In this document: one piece after another, positions 11,385 through 23,443 of the stretch
Position numbering within the stretch: the first letter of the stretch is position 1
Layout of the letters: every line of letters starts with the position of its first letter
From: Chimonanthus salicifolius
Taxonomy: Eukaryota; Streptophyta; Magnoliopsida; Laurales; Calycanthaceae
Assembly (NCBI GenBank): GCA_013350335.1
Contig: CM023538.1
Location: 54,046,769-54,110,768 of the forward strand
Reading direction: 5' to 3'
DNA: 64,000 bases
Translations under genes and position numbers: made by a program
Notes under the pieces: generated by a model
The model's database searches: none
What the model saw: only the letters and a program-made list of their open reading frames with translations
Told to the model about the DNA's origin: nothing

Positions 11385-13202
11385 AACTCCACCTTGAAGA
11401 AAAATGTCCGACCCTTTAGAGAATGTTGTCATGTGTTTAAAAAACACCTCCACCTGGTGAGAGAGCACTCCCACCAAACCTGCACCCAAAAGTGCACATC
11501 CAATCTCTAACAAGAAGAGAGATTGAGCAAGTCTAAGCGACGCCTGAACTTCTGGAGTAACTGGCTCGGTCTGCATGACTGCAGCATCTGCATCAATCCT
11601 GGCACCCATCTCACCACTACTGGTGATAAGAGCAAAGTGTGTCTGCTCCTCCTCCTATCCAAGCTTTTGAGGCGGCTTGACGGTTCTCTTTGTTCTTCCC
11701 TGTGCCAACCTGCTAGGTTTATGCTAAACCTCTCCTTTCTCCTCACCTTCTGACAAACTGGTCTCATCTTGACCGTCGATGTTTGTCCAATCCTGCACTT
11801 GGGATTGAAAGGAGCTCTGCAGTTGTACTGTTGCATTAAATCTCTCTGCATTTGCATTTCTGACATCTCTGATTCTCGATCTGGAATCTACACTGCTTAA
11901 GTGCCTTAGTCTACTCTCTGTCTAGAGTATATCTGCTTAGGCCTGCACCTGCCTGAAACCCGCTCTGGTTTCTCTCTAGAAACCCTTGATCTTGATTGGA
12001 TCTGCTAGGTCCTGCCGTGCTTTCTCTCATCTCCACCCACTTCGGGCTGTGTTGAGCTGTGTCTCAAGGTCCCCAAATTGCAAGGATCTACTCTCTGCAG
12101 TACTGTTGCAAATCTGAAGCCTACTGCTTCCTCTGCTGCAAATCTAGAAGCCTGCTGCCTCCTTTGCTCATGCTCTCTGCATACCTTTTCTTGTCTGTGC
12201 ACTGTCAGAAAAAACACTACTGCAAATGCTCCTACTGACGCCTTCCTGCGCTTGTGGCTCACTGATATGTTGTGACTTTGGGCGCTCTACTCCGCCGCTA
12301 CCACCGCTCGCCCTCAGATGTGAACCGCTACTCTCTGTACTGCTCTTCTCGATTTGAGAAGTTGGAACTCTGGTTGTTCCCGTTCCTTGCTGCAAAACTG
12401 GAAGCTTCCTGCCGCCTCTTTTTTTTTTTTTTAGCTTAAGCAAATCACCAAACACTTGGTGTGCAACCTTTCTTTCCCCTTTGAAAATCCCAATCTGCTC
12501 CATTGTCTTGAAGCTGGGACAGAGACTGTACTGTCTGGTTGCCTGGGTTTTCTCTAAACCCTTGTTGTTGCCTTCCTCTTTCTCTCTGATGTGTTTCTAA
12601 TTAGGACGAGAATGGTGATGTTCTCTCACTCAGTTTTGGCTGCCCTGCTGGCTGCTTGCCACTCTGTTGCATGTCAGCGTTTCTGTTGATCTGCTCTATG
12701 CACTGTCTGCAACTGGCTGCAAACTCCAACTAACCACCAAGGAGAACACTCCTTTGATGCAATTGATCAAACACTTGATCTGTACTTGCCTCCTCTCTTA
12801 AACAAAGAGAGAATCCTGTAAGAGGCAATATATCAAACACTTGACCTGTTGCAGCTCTTTCCTGTTCACTTGCTGCCGTGCACCCTTCTTGGAGACGTTC
12901 TGCGTAGCCCCTTTATTCCTGTTGTCTTTGCCCACAACTTGGGTGAGTGTCTTTTGTGCTTGCCTCTGTCTCTAGTTGCCTGAGAACGAAGACCCCTCTG
13001 TCTCTGGTTTTCTCTCTGTCGATGATGCCTTTCAGATCTGCTAGGAAAGCTAGGGCGATGGCTGCCCCTTTGTCTTTCTTCAGATCTGGACGGGATTCTT
13101 TCTGCAGTGAAAGAGATGGCAGAAGAAAGGCCTGCAACTGCCCTGCGATGATTTCTATCTCAGATCTGAAAACGGAAACAACTTAGTTTCCGTCATACCA
13201 TT
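11385..13202 (-). other. Non-coding interior of the Copia-like element
   Basis: An 1818-bp internal domain with markedly higher GC and strong strand bias (plus strand rich in CT, with many CTCTCTG and CTGCTGC runs). Minus-strand frames such as 12503-12168 and 13137-12913 have no recognised protease, integrase, reverse transcriptase or RNase H motif. A stretch resembling the start of a gag-like frame (MEQIGIFKGERKVAHQVFG, 12503 downward) is the only hint of coding. The layout fits a LARD/TRIM-like non-autonomous element. Confidence 0.6.
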
Positions 13203-13250
13203 TGTCATGAAATAAAAAAAGCAAATCACAAGATCAAAACACACCAAGAC

Positions 13251-16200
13251 TGTAACACCCCGCCCTTTTCACTCTAAATTCTCAGAGTTTATTTTTTTTT
13301 TTTTTAAATAATAATAATTAATAAGTGATCGGGGCGGAATGTCACGACGCGAGTTAAGTTCGGATCTCTAAATCCGACCCTTAACTGGCCAAGCCCATGT
13401 GCGTATGAACTAAGTCCATAAAACTGATCTGCACATGGTACATATTAATCTAGCGGAATTAACTTAGCCTAGATCTAACTGAGGTTATAATAGAACCTAT
13501 GATTAATCCAATTTCCATTTTTAGATAGCAAAGTACCTTATTTATTTTCCAAAATTATTATATAACCTTAGTCTACTATTCATTCCAAACCATTCAAATA
13601 AATCCAACCATAGCATCTACTTAACTACTTATTACATGCCAACATCTAATTTAACAAATTACATTGTTCCAAATAAATCAACTAACAAATCCATAAATAA
13701 TCCGTTCATAGTCTATTGCAATCATTCAAATCGCCCAAGTTTTCGTACTTGGTCCTCTTCTCCAACCACGTTCTTTCCTTTCCCTGCATCATCCACTAAA
13801 GATATAGATAGGGCGTTAGATCAACGCGCCCAGTAGTGTTTCCGAATAGGGCTACCACATGGTTAGTCAAAAACATACAAATAGTATAATAGTTATGCAA
13901 GTGTGACAAATTCTATAAAAATATGCTATGTATGAAATGAACATGTAATGAGTCCCACCCATCACCATTCAACATAGCCATCACTTGACGGGATTCTCAT
14001 CGTCAAGGTAACCCACAGTGGTCTTTCGGACGCCCCGACGGAGTGTGGCCTCCGGATTCCTCCTGATGGGATTCTCATCATCAGGGTACCCCACAATGGT
14101 CTTTCGGACGCCCCGACGGAGTGTGGCCTCCGGTTACTTCCCCATCATCCCATGCTATGCATGAGATGTCTATGCAAACATGCCATTTGTAAATATAACA
14201 TTTGATTCAAATAACTTATTCAAATAAACATAAAACAGCGAATAAGTTGTGTGGTTACAACAAGGTAGGAAACCTACTATATTTTACTTTGTTCGACCCT
14301 TCCTTTGGACCGTCTTTCGATCACGACTTTGTACACCGTTCTAGAAATCCGAATACCCTATGTACATGGCAGCAAGTTAATCATTTGACCATATGATTAT
14401 AATTTGATTTAAATCCCAAAAATCCACTTTGTGGGGTTCGGCCATACCCCATGGCCGAACCTCACATATGTAAACTTGATAAATCTTTTATTTACTTAAT
14501 ACCATCTAAGTATCCCAAACTTTTCAAATGATACTTGGTAGGGTTCGGCCATAATACATGGCCGAATCTTACTACCTTAGGTTTTGGGCTCATAAGTCCA
14601 TTCTTTTGATCTTTTCATCTTTTCACCCTTATTTACCATAATGCCATTATACTATCCTTTGCCTAATTTTTTTCCTTAGACAACAAAGTCCATCACATGA
14701 CAATTGGTGGGGTTTGGCCACCTAACATGGCCGAACCTCACCCTAAAGATTTTAATCCTATTTTCCATCATCACCTAAATCCATAATTGATGTAATTTCC
14801 ATCTTTTTGAAAGCCAACCAAACAACCAAATACTTACATGGGGTTCAGCCATCCAAGGTGGCCGAACCCTATGTCCATGTTTTGGTCTTCTAAAACATGT
14901 GTTTGATGTTATTTAAACATACAAAATCAATATAATATTGCTGCCATTATACCTCTTAAACACCATCTAAATCAGTTCATCTACTTGTCCCAAATGACCA
15001 TATTAATTCATGAAATTCGGCAATCCAAAATGGCCGATCCAAATGATCCATTTCATCAGTTTTGGACCACTGTTTTAAACCATATTAACTTCAGTCCTTT
15101 GTCATACAGATCCATGCTTTTAACCCTTTCCAAAGCATGTATTTGAATCTTAAATAATAACCCAAAACAGTCCACATATTTCATGGCTTATATGTTTCAA
15201 ATACATCACAACCATACCTTTATTTGCATGGGGTTCGGCCCTCCATGGTGGCCGAACCCTATGTCCTTTGGTTTTGAGTTTCTTAATCATTCATCTATGT
15301 CCAAAATAACTTCCTTATTTATGTTTTTACCTTTTTAAAATACACACTTAAAATCATCTAAATCAGTCCATGGGGTTCGGCCATACACATGGCCGAACCC
15401 TATGGTTCTCTTAATGGAAATCCACCCATATTTATCTATGAAATTAATCAGTAAATTAACATAAGATAAATATGGTTCAGTCATGTCATATCCACTCCAA
15501 AACAGCAAGCTTAATTCCATATAAAAATCTTTTAAAATCCTCACTCCAAAATATGGATTTTTGACTTTCAAATACCATAGAATCCACCAAGTTTTTCCAT
15601 GGGGTTCGGCCATCCAATGGGGCCGAACCCTATGGTCCATATTTTATCATTTTAAACATCATAATTCTAAATCTGAACCATTGATGGATCTGGCCATACA
15701 ATGGCCAAATCTCATTTTCTTATCCAATCTTTTAAACAAGGGTTCAAAATGCACTTACTAATACCGCGTCTCCTTCGGTTCTTTTGACTCCTTCTTTGAC
15801 CCTTTATCTCCTTGACTTCTCCTTCTCTCTTACTGTTCTTTGGGCTGAGACTGATCTTGATGCAAGCTCCTTGAGATAATTCAGCCAGGTGACAAGGACT
15901 TAAGAGGGAGAGAAAGAGAGAAAGGGAACTTTGGTCTTGAATAAAATTGCTATCCTTGTTGCCAAAATCCTTTTGCTGATTTTTGTCTAGATGAAAGTAT
16001 TACCCAAAACTAATTGAAAAATAAACAACCAGCTGCTGCTCTTGGTTTAGAAAGATAGAGGACGTCTATGAGTGATAGAGGGATAGAGAGATAGAGAGAG
16101 TAACAATGACAATCCTTTGCTTGACCAAAAACAGCCCCAAGGTTAATCCTTGTGTAACTCCCTCTCTTCAATCAAGGTTCTTTATGTTACTTGGGGGTTT

Positions 16201-17276
16201 CATCTATGAAATGAAACACCCCAAGCAGCCAACGTCCCTTGCAGTTGGACTAGTGTAACCCCCCCTTTTCTTAGGTTCTCACATGGGAGTTTCATATTGA
16301 AATGTAACTCCCATGTGCTGCACCATTCTCCATTGTTTGCCTCTATGTTTTGGCCTATGTAACAGCCATCATTCCTATGTGTAACTCCACAAACAGCAGC
16401 TCCATTCAGCCCTCATCAACGTCCCATGTGGGAGTTCTATCATGGGAATAAAACTCCCCTCCTCCAAGTGTGAACACACTTTGTAACCCCCATTGGTTTA
16501 GTATCTAATTTGAATTTGGAATGCCATAGAATGCCATAATCTATTGTGTGTAACTCCTCCAATAAGCTACCCATTTTATTCTCCAACCTTGGAGTTACAT
16601 GCATGAACCATTACTCCATGCATTGGCTGTCTTTTGAAGACCCAAGCAAGGCATAAACCCTATACCATCTTCAATGTGCACAATGATTTGAAAACTCAAT
16701 TCTCACCCATGTAACTCCATGTAACGTCATTTCCATTCTTAACTTGGGTGGGAGTTACATGCATATAAGTTTCCCATGCAGCCAACGTTTTTAGTGTTTG
16801 AATTTGAATCAGCCTACAATCCTTCTATCTCTACATCTTACTCATTTAAAAATACATATTCATTCAACTCATTTAATCAACTCACCCAACCTAACTCATT
16901 CATTTAATTTAACTTAACTAATAAATTCACTCAACTTAACCAACCATTCATTTCAACTCAACCAAACTCAAATAATTAATAGACTTAAATTAAATAAGCT
17001 TGAACTCAATCCATGGTTAATCATGCCATTCACACGACCCATTGGGTCCCATCTAGCCATTTTGACCCATTTAACCAAATTTGACCCAAATATGATTCTT
17101 GACCCGTTTAAATTTATCTTACCCATTTATTTGTTTTGTAACCCAACTATCATCCTTTGGGTCTTGATTGAGCCATTGACCCATTTAAATTCAAATCAAT
17201 TTTTATCACAATGGCAATTCCGTAAATATGAATATTTTCATATAAACTGATAACTTTGAAATTCCAGGGTGTTACA
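13251..17276. mobile_element. LTR-A copy 2, long solo LTR
   Basis: A 4026-bp block starting TGTAACACCCCGCCC and ending CAGGGTGTTACA, flanked by the exact 5-bp duplication AAGAC (13246-13250 and 17277-17281). It sits inside the 5' LTR of the Copia-like element. Same family and orientation as 625-4305. It is about 345 bp longer, partly through a 77-bp internal duplication starting at 13988 and 14065 (GGATTCTCATC..CGGACGCCCCGACGG) that is single in copy 1. It carries eight or nine of the GGTTCGGCCAT dyads. No coding domain. Confidence 0.8.
14431..15714. repeat. Hairpin array in LTR-A2
   Basis: Dyads of the type GGGGTTCGGCCAT..ATGGCCGAACCC begin near 14431, 14537, 14707, 14837, 15009 (decayed), 15227, 15369, 15598 and 15684 (decayed). 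Arms stay complementary while loops and intervening DNA vary. Several arms differ between copies in both halves at once, or have lost pairing in only one half (15009), so it is unclear whether pairing itself is maintained. Confidence 0.8.
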
Positions 17277-17561
17277 AAGACACCAAGAACACGAGATTTT
17301 ACATGGTTCGGCAATATCGCCTACATCCACGGGAGTGTGATGATTTTACTAAGAAGAAGATCTGGACAGGTTACAAGGATTACACTAACCCTACTCATCC
17401 CTTACTTTTAGTCTCTCTTTCTCCCTATCACAGCTCAAAGAAAACCCTAGGAGAAAAGAACCTTATATAGTTATGCCTTGACACAGACTGGGCCCAGTGG
17501 GCCTGGGCCCAACAAACAGTCCAGGCCCAAAAGGACTTTGAGCCACAAACCCCACACAACT

Positions 17562-18162
17562 GTAGGAATTCTTAAAGATCCTAAGGTTTCTCTCTTTCCA
17601 GCAGTGCCAAACAAGAGCAGGGAGGGAGAGACAAGTCGCAAGCTTTTGGAGGGGTGAGGATCTAGAGTTAATAAGATGGGAGGCTTGGGAAGGGATGTCT
17701 GGATCACTACAATTGAAACATAATTTGGAACAGAGAAGGTTCCAAATAGAGATGACAAAGGTACATTGGAGGAAATGCTGGTTGGATTCAATGGCAGACG
17801 AGCACATCAAACTGCTGGATTGACATCTAAACCCAAAACGAATTAGAAGGTCAGTTGTTTTAAGACCGTTGTTAGAGAGCAGCCAGTCAAAGATGGAGTG
17901 CCTAGGAATGCAGCCAGAAACCAGACTAGGCTAACCCAATGGGGGTCAGCCAAATCGCTGAAGTGGGAATTGATGACAGAAGAGATGCTGAGGGTCCCTA
18001 AGTTGCTGGTAGTCCACAAAATGTCATCCGGAATAGTGTGAGTAGGCAGTTGGACATTGGAGACCAGATTCCAGATGGCAGTCAGAGAGTTAGAGGAAGA
18101 AGACGGTAGCTGCCAAATACCATTAGAGATGAAGCAAAAGACAGGAATATTCATTCCTAATC
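17562..18162 (-). pseudogene. LINE copy 2, reverse-transcriptase zinc-binding region
   Basis: Minus-strand remnants of the C-terminal zinc-binding (zf-RVT) domain of a plant L1-type LINE, spread over two frames. 18154-17843 includes DDILWTTSNLGTLSISSVIN and a degenerate F-W-A region. 17810-17560 includes SAIESNQHFLQCTFVISIWN and ALVWHCWKERNLRIFKNSYS, both diagnostic of this domain (H..C then W..W..RN.R.F). The frame break near 17830 and the three later insertions show it is long dead. Confidence 0.8.
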
Positions 18163-21100
18163 TGTCACACTCCGACCCTCTGGGCCCACTGACGTGAGAT
18201 TTTTTTTCCTAACACAATATTGAGCCTTTGCGGAAATCATCTTATGGACTTTAACATCTCTTATGACCAAGTTTAGATCTAACATTTGGCAGCCTCGGAT
18301 CCAACCATATCTAGCCTGTAAAAATCCCAGGTAGATGGAGGAGCCACCATGGGCCCGCTTAAAATCCAAAACTTCGACAGATTCCACCTCGACGCATAGT
18401 ATGTGGATACACTACTAACCAACATGTAATCTATAACTTAACTTCTTAGGAAAATCCAAATAGAAAATGTCACACATGATCTATCTAACATTTATCATCA
18501 ATCAATTACCATCAACATCAGAATTGCACATTAGAAACGAAATAGATTTTATTACATTCTACAGTGTTTCAAACGAACACCATAAAGGGTTTATTACATT
18601 GCATGTTCATACATACAATGTCTACTAAGTTAAACGTAAAATCCCAACATTGGGTAGATAGCTAAAGGGTTTCCACCCTATACTACATCTGAAGATCCTC
18701 TTGTCCTTCGTCCCCCCCATTTCCTGTTACGTAAGGGTGTGAGCTTTACAAACTCAGTGAAGAGAAAACAATAGTAAGTTCTAGATAATAAAGTATATTA
18801 TCAACGTAATAGACATATTATCAAACAATAGTTTATACACTCAGAAATCATGTAGAATAATGTCAACACAGTTATCTAACATGAAATATTCTTCATTCCT
18901 CAAAAATATTCCCCCGCCAAACGACGTCTACGGGTCTTCCCTAACTGCGAGTAATATGTTTCCTACACCGCTAGCAAATTCATGCTCAGTGCTTCACACA
19001 GCCCGTATTTTAAATACACATCGTACCAGTGCCCTCCACGAGCTAGGTACTTTATACATTGTGAGGTATTTTGATATGCACAGTACACCAATCAATATGC
19101 ACATCAACACATGGATTTAAATATAATTGTCAACCAAAATAACATCTCTCACACATATGATCATAATAACCTCACTCAGCTAACATAGATTTCTAAGCCC
19201 TCCCACATAGAATCATAATACAAATATCAGCCATCAGTATATACTATGCTGAAAAAACTAAACACAGATTAAAAGCCCACCAACGGGTTACATTATAACA
19301 CAAATAAATGTTACCGTTCTCTCCAATCGGGTATGTCTACCTTATACTTATCATTTATTGCATAGACTAATTATCCTGAAATACATCAGTTATACACAAA
19401 ATGCATATTCCTATAGGAATCACTGTTGGATACCTGATTTATCATCAAATCACCCATATCACAATACCAAGTAGTCTCTACGAATAAATGAGTTCCGTAT
19501 TCCAGTTTAGGATGACTAAATCTTGACATCCCGAAACACTCTCAAGTTCACGTTTCATATGTAAAAACTCATAATCACCTCCTTACGTGTGAACAATGTC
19601 GGTATCGCATTCTAATCCCATTACATCATTTTCGTCAATAAAAATGACCACGGATATCCACTTATTGCCGTAGGACTAATGGTGAAAAAAACATTGTATT
19701 GAATGCAAAATGAGATGCATTTTAGTAAACATAGAGTGTGGTTGAATCTTCTCACATTCGGTTGACAAGTGTTTTTCAGTAATCTTTTTAAAACGAAAAA
19801 CAATGTAAATACAACGTATAATAACACTATATAGCCATAATATATACTCCTAAGCATTTAGAATATCATGCCAATACATTTATAGAGTTTTCTTGCAATT
19901 TTGTAAAATTACGATTTTGCCCCTGAGCTTAATACGGGTTAAAAATAAACCCCTAAATGCTCTAACATAAATATTTTTAAGCTAAAACAATTTAAAATTC
20001 ATTTTTGAAACTTTTCTAAAAATTACGACTTTGCCCCAAAAAATCTAAAATTACCAAAATGCCCCTAGGCACTATTCACAGTGTTGTTCACCAAAATTAT
20101 GGAAATGCCACTGGGCACTATTCACAATACTGTTTATAAAATTTACAAAAATGCCATCAGGGTATTGTTCACAGAAATTACGAAAATGCCACTCGGCACT
20201 ATTCACAGTACTGTTCATAAATTTTACGAAAATGTCACTTGAGCACTGTTCATAAAATTTACGAAAATGCCATCGGCATTGTTCATAAAAATTACAGAAA
20301 TGCGATCCGACACTGCTCATCTGAATTACCAAAATGCCCTTCTGCACAGTGCGCCACAAAACACTGTTCAAGGGGGATTTTATGATTTTTTTTTTTTGTA
20401 TTTTCTTCTCCGATTTTTATAGAGCAAACCGTAAGTCATTTTTTGATGAAATTAAATATCTAGACTTCTTTTAATGAGGTTTACAAACTAAAAATATTAA
20501 CTCAAAATAAATACTTACAGAAATCTTCTGAAAAAAATTAAGACAACAGCTTGGGGCAACAGTAAACGTCCGGCAGCAGAGAAAAATGAAAAAAACTGAG
20601 AAAAGGCTTTGTAAATTTGTGATTTTTAAATGAAACCGAATGCACCTATTTATAGTGTTTTGAAAAATACTATTTGAGTTTGGCTGGATCAACTCTGAAT
20701 ATCAGATCTGTCGGCAGAATCACAGTCGATAAAAGTGTCGGCAGAATGATAAGATGAAAAAAATCTTATCTTCAGGTAACAGTAAAAATTACTGTTACTT
20801 TACCCTTTTTCTCTTCGTCTATATTAGACTCGTGAAAATCCGACACCGCAAGTGTGTTGAGAATACGGGGTTTACCTGCGGTGGAACGTTCACTTTTTGT
20901 TTTGATATAAAAAATAGGGTATTTTTCACAAAGTCAACGTTTTAATAAAATAGACGGCTTATAATCACCGTGATTTTGACACTTCGAAACAAGTGTTTAA
21001 AATACTCATTTCGACATTCTAAATATGTCAAAGAGTTTGATAAAATATAAATTGAATGTGATCTGAGTTTGCTAATTTTCGGAATACGGCGTATCTTAAA

Positions 21101-21379
21101 AATCGAGGCTTTTAGATAAAAACATATGTAAAATACACGTTTAGAGGAATACTCGTGAAATTCCAAAAATATCACTGAGTAGCGTATTCAAAAGCTTAAT
21201 ATGTATGTGAATTTCAAGGTCTGAATATATGAGAAGAGTGGTTTTTCACACTCAAGAGATTTATAAGACACTATTCATGATTTTATATGTAAAACAAAAT
21301 ATATTTAAGTAATGTTTAAAATGTCCTCCGAACTTCGTCGGGCTGAATCACTAAGCAAATGAGCTCTGATCGGGTCACA
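18163..21379. mobile_element. LTR-C, long solo LTR
   Basis: A 3217-bp block starting TGTCACACTCCGACC and ending CGGGTCACA, flanked by the exact 5-bp duplication TAATC (18158-18162 and 21380-21384). Its start resembles that of LTR-B2 (TGTCACGCCCCGAACC), so it is probably a relative of LTR-B rather than a copy. No gag/pol, no second LTR. It holds a degenerate minisatellite at about 20030-20370. It splits LINE copy 2: after excision the minus-strand frame reads VWKELSKKGLGMNIPVF across the junction. Confidence 0.75.
20030..20370. repeat. Degenerate CACTATTCACAG minisatellite in LTR-C
   Basis: About six or seven imperfect units of 45-60 bp built from GGCACTATTCACAGTACTGT, then TCATAAAATTTACG, then AAAATGCCA. 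Unit length drifts and point changes are many, so the array is old. The same ACTGTTCA-type motif family does not occur elsewhere in the window. Confidence 0.8.
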
Positions 21380-21384
21380 TAATC

Positions 21385-22480
21385 CCTTTTTAGAAAGCTC
21401 TTTCCATACCCTATCATATTAACCGGTCACAAAGCCGATTTAATAATTCTAAAAATTTGTTATTTTTCTAATTTAAAGAGTAGTTTTATTACACAATCAC
21501 TTCATGTAAATGTCATTTGAGAAACATGCAAATGTTGTCACACAGCTGAAGAAACTGGTTCAGAGCAAGTTCATGTAAATTTGTAACGGCATGTCAGTGG
21601 ACATGTCTGACTCTGCTGGGTGCCGTCACACAAGCTCTCGATAAATCACTGATCCAAGTACGCTATTGCTTTAAATTTATCAACTTCATCTCTTGTAACC
21701 CCATAGTCCTATACCTGAGGGGAAAATAGCAATACTAACTGCACACTCCAGTACCTTCAATTGACTGCTACGTAACCAAAGGTGGAGGGATCTCTTTGGA
21801 TGTCTCTTTTCAGTTTCAAACGTTGGTCCTATATAAGTATTCATGTCTTTGAAGTAGATTTCTTAAGAGAACATTTTTCAAGGAGAAAGCTCCTGTCGTT
21901 TTTCCCTGAGCACAATTGCCAGAATTCAAATATCCGAGCAACTTCTCTGAATCATTGGAGGTCAGGACCATAGATTTTATGAAGTTATGTAATGTTTGTA
22001 TTGTATACTTTCGTTTTCTTTGTAACAGGACTTATGATGTATTCGTTTTTGATATTGCAACATCTGTTGAAATTGAATTGGGTTAAATCTGATGAAACAT
22101 CTCTATCTGTTACAGTGATTATCTTTACCGAAAAAAGAATAGGCCAGGAGACTGCCATGCTTCGTGGTGTATTCTAAAGCCAATTTCAGTTGCCCTTTAA
22201 TCTGCTCCCATGATATATCCTCTTTGTCATTCCCACTTCGTTGGAATGGATGCAATTCTTTACTGCATGTTGGTTGTTCTCAGCTTCTCTGTTTGAGAAC
22301 CTAGGGGCCTTGATTCTCTGTTTGGATTCTATTGGCAGCCATATTTCTATTGTAGGTTCTCCCCATTTAGACATATTCTTCTGAAACAGCACTGCTTAAA
22401 AAACATTGAACTAAGCGAAAGTTGGTGTTACGGAAAATCCTTTCTTCCACATTGATTCTATTCATTCCTAGTCAAAACAG
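21385..22480. other. LINE remnant edge, then unassigned sequence
   Basis: The first ~30 bases continue LINE copy 2 on the minus strand before an in-frame stop. From about 21540 to 22400 base composition is more balanced than the surrounding AT-rich DNA, but no frame exceeds 70 codons and I recognise no domain on either strand. It may be a decayed gene or 5' LINE sequence. Confidence 0.35.
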
Positions 22481-22489
22481 AAGTTTGGC

Positions 22490-22677
22490 AACCCCAAGGG
22501 GTTGGCTCAGTGGTTGAGACACAAGACTTTAGGATTTAGGTCTTGGGTTCAATCTCTATTAACTCCATTGAAGAGCCACTAGCAGACTTATCCGGTGTGT
22601 GTGGATTGGGGGTGTCCACACACCACGGAATATTATTCAGGTGCGACGCCTAGATACCTCCAGACCTAAAAAAAAGA
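22490..22677 (+). mobile_element. tRNA-derived SINE, plus orientation
   Basis: About 188 bp with a pol III box A-like GGTTGGCTCAGTGGTTGAG (from 22500) and a box B-like GGGTTCAATC (near 22545). It ends in an A-rich tail at 22668-22677 and is flanked by a 9-bp direct repeat AAGTTTGGC (22481-22489 and 22678-22686). Classic SINE layout. The head is tRNA-like but not a tRNA gene, since no cloverleaf closes. Confidence 0.85.
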
Positions 22678-23198
22678 AAGTTTGGCTGCTCAATTTTCTC
22701 CTTGGATACCTGTTCAGATTTTACTTGCATCTTGTGACTTTGTAGGTGAATGTTATCACTGTTCTCTGGATTTGATTCTATTCACCCATTTTATTGCATG
22801 TCTTCACATCACTTTAAAACATAATTTGAAAACTTGGAACTCGGATCTGACTTGAAATCCTATTGAGTTGAGCAACTTAGGTAAATTTTTTGACTCAATA
22901 TGGAAAAACTCAATAAAACTTGTTAACTCACTCGACTCGAAATCATATTGAGTCTAGTTAACTTGGATGGCTGAGGTTTTTTAGATATTTCAATTTAAGC
23001 ATTTGTTAAATGGGGCAATAGTGGACACCATTTGACCAAGATTTGTTTAAAGGTGACTTGGTCTGTTTGTTCTGTTCTCCCTGACAACAACATTATATGT
23101 AGCAACATGCAGTTCTGGCTGGGGTTCAATACCACTCCAATTACACTCTTCCCTCTTTGCACCCACTTACCTTTGATAAATTGAATCCTTATCTAAGT

Positions 23199-23424
23199 AT
23201 TTTTTACTAAGGTCACCGGGTCTTTTAAAGCACCCTGATTAATTTTTGGGACATGTGCAAGCTTCTCTATCTACACACATCGGGCAACTTTATAGGAGTT
23301 GGCCTCCTTACCCATACACACTGGATAACTTGACGGGGAGATGACCCTTCAGGATAGAGCAGGAATCGAATTCAGACTCTCGCTTCTTGAGACAAGTTCT
23401 TAACCATCACTCCATCCTCTATGG
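23199..23424 (-). mobile_element. tRNA-derived SINE with perfect 19-bp duplication
   Basis: Minus-strand SINE of 226 bp. It is bounded by a perfect 19-bp duplication beginning ATTGAATCC at 23180-23198 and 23425-23443. On the minus strand box A lies near 23415-23395 (GGAGTGATGGTTAAGAACT) and box B near 23375-23362 (GAATTCGATTCC). Its tail is T-rich on the plus strand at 23199-23205. Relatives occur at 27091, 32573, 34735, 34935 and 48480. Confidence 0.85.
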
Positions 23425-23443
23425 ATTGAATCCTTATCTAAGT

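Larger units (their letters stand above)
11079..17556 (-). mobile_element. Small non-autonomous Copia-like LTR element
   Basis: Minus-strand element flanked by the exact 5-bp duplication CAACT (11074-11078 and 17557-17561). Its 3' LTR is 11079-11384 (306 bp). Its 5' LTR is 13203-17556, interrupted by LTR-A2, about 323 bp when the insert is removed. Both LTRs run TG..CA on the minus strand and carry a TATATAAGG promoter box near 11299 and 17465, plus the ACGTGGTTCGGC-like motif common in plant Copia LTRs. Next to the 5' LTR the minus strand reads AATGGTATGACGG, a partial match to the initiator-Met tRNA primer site. Before the 3' LTR it reads TCAAGGTGGAGTT, a typical Copia polypurine tract. The 1.8-kb interior has no gag or pol. 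Without the insert the element is about 2.45 kb, so it needed proteins from elsewhere. Confidence 0.8.

Noticed and set aside
11307..13186. Several open frames of 70-119 codons on both strands
   Set aside because: They overlap each other in opposite directions in the GC-rich interior of the Copia-like element, have no signal or domain, and follow from low stop frequency in CT-rich DNA.
1887..15714. Regularly spaced dyads suggestive of a CRISPR array
   Set aside because: Spacing is irregular, spacers are 100-200 bp and themselves repeated, and this is plant nuclear DNA with LTR ends.
22500..22560. Possible tRNA gene (box A and box B present)
   Set aside because: No cloverleaf or acceptor stem pairs. 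An A-rich tail and flanking duplication identify a SINE. The same holds for the other box A/B hits.
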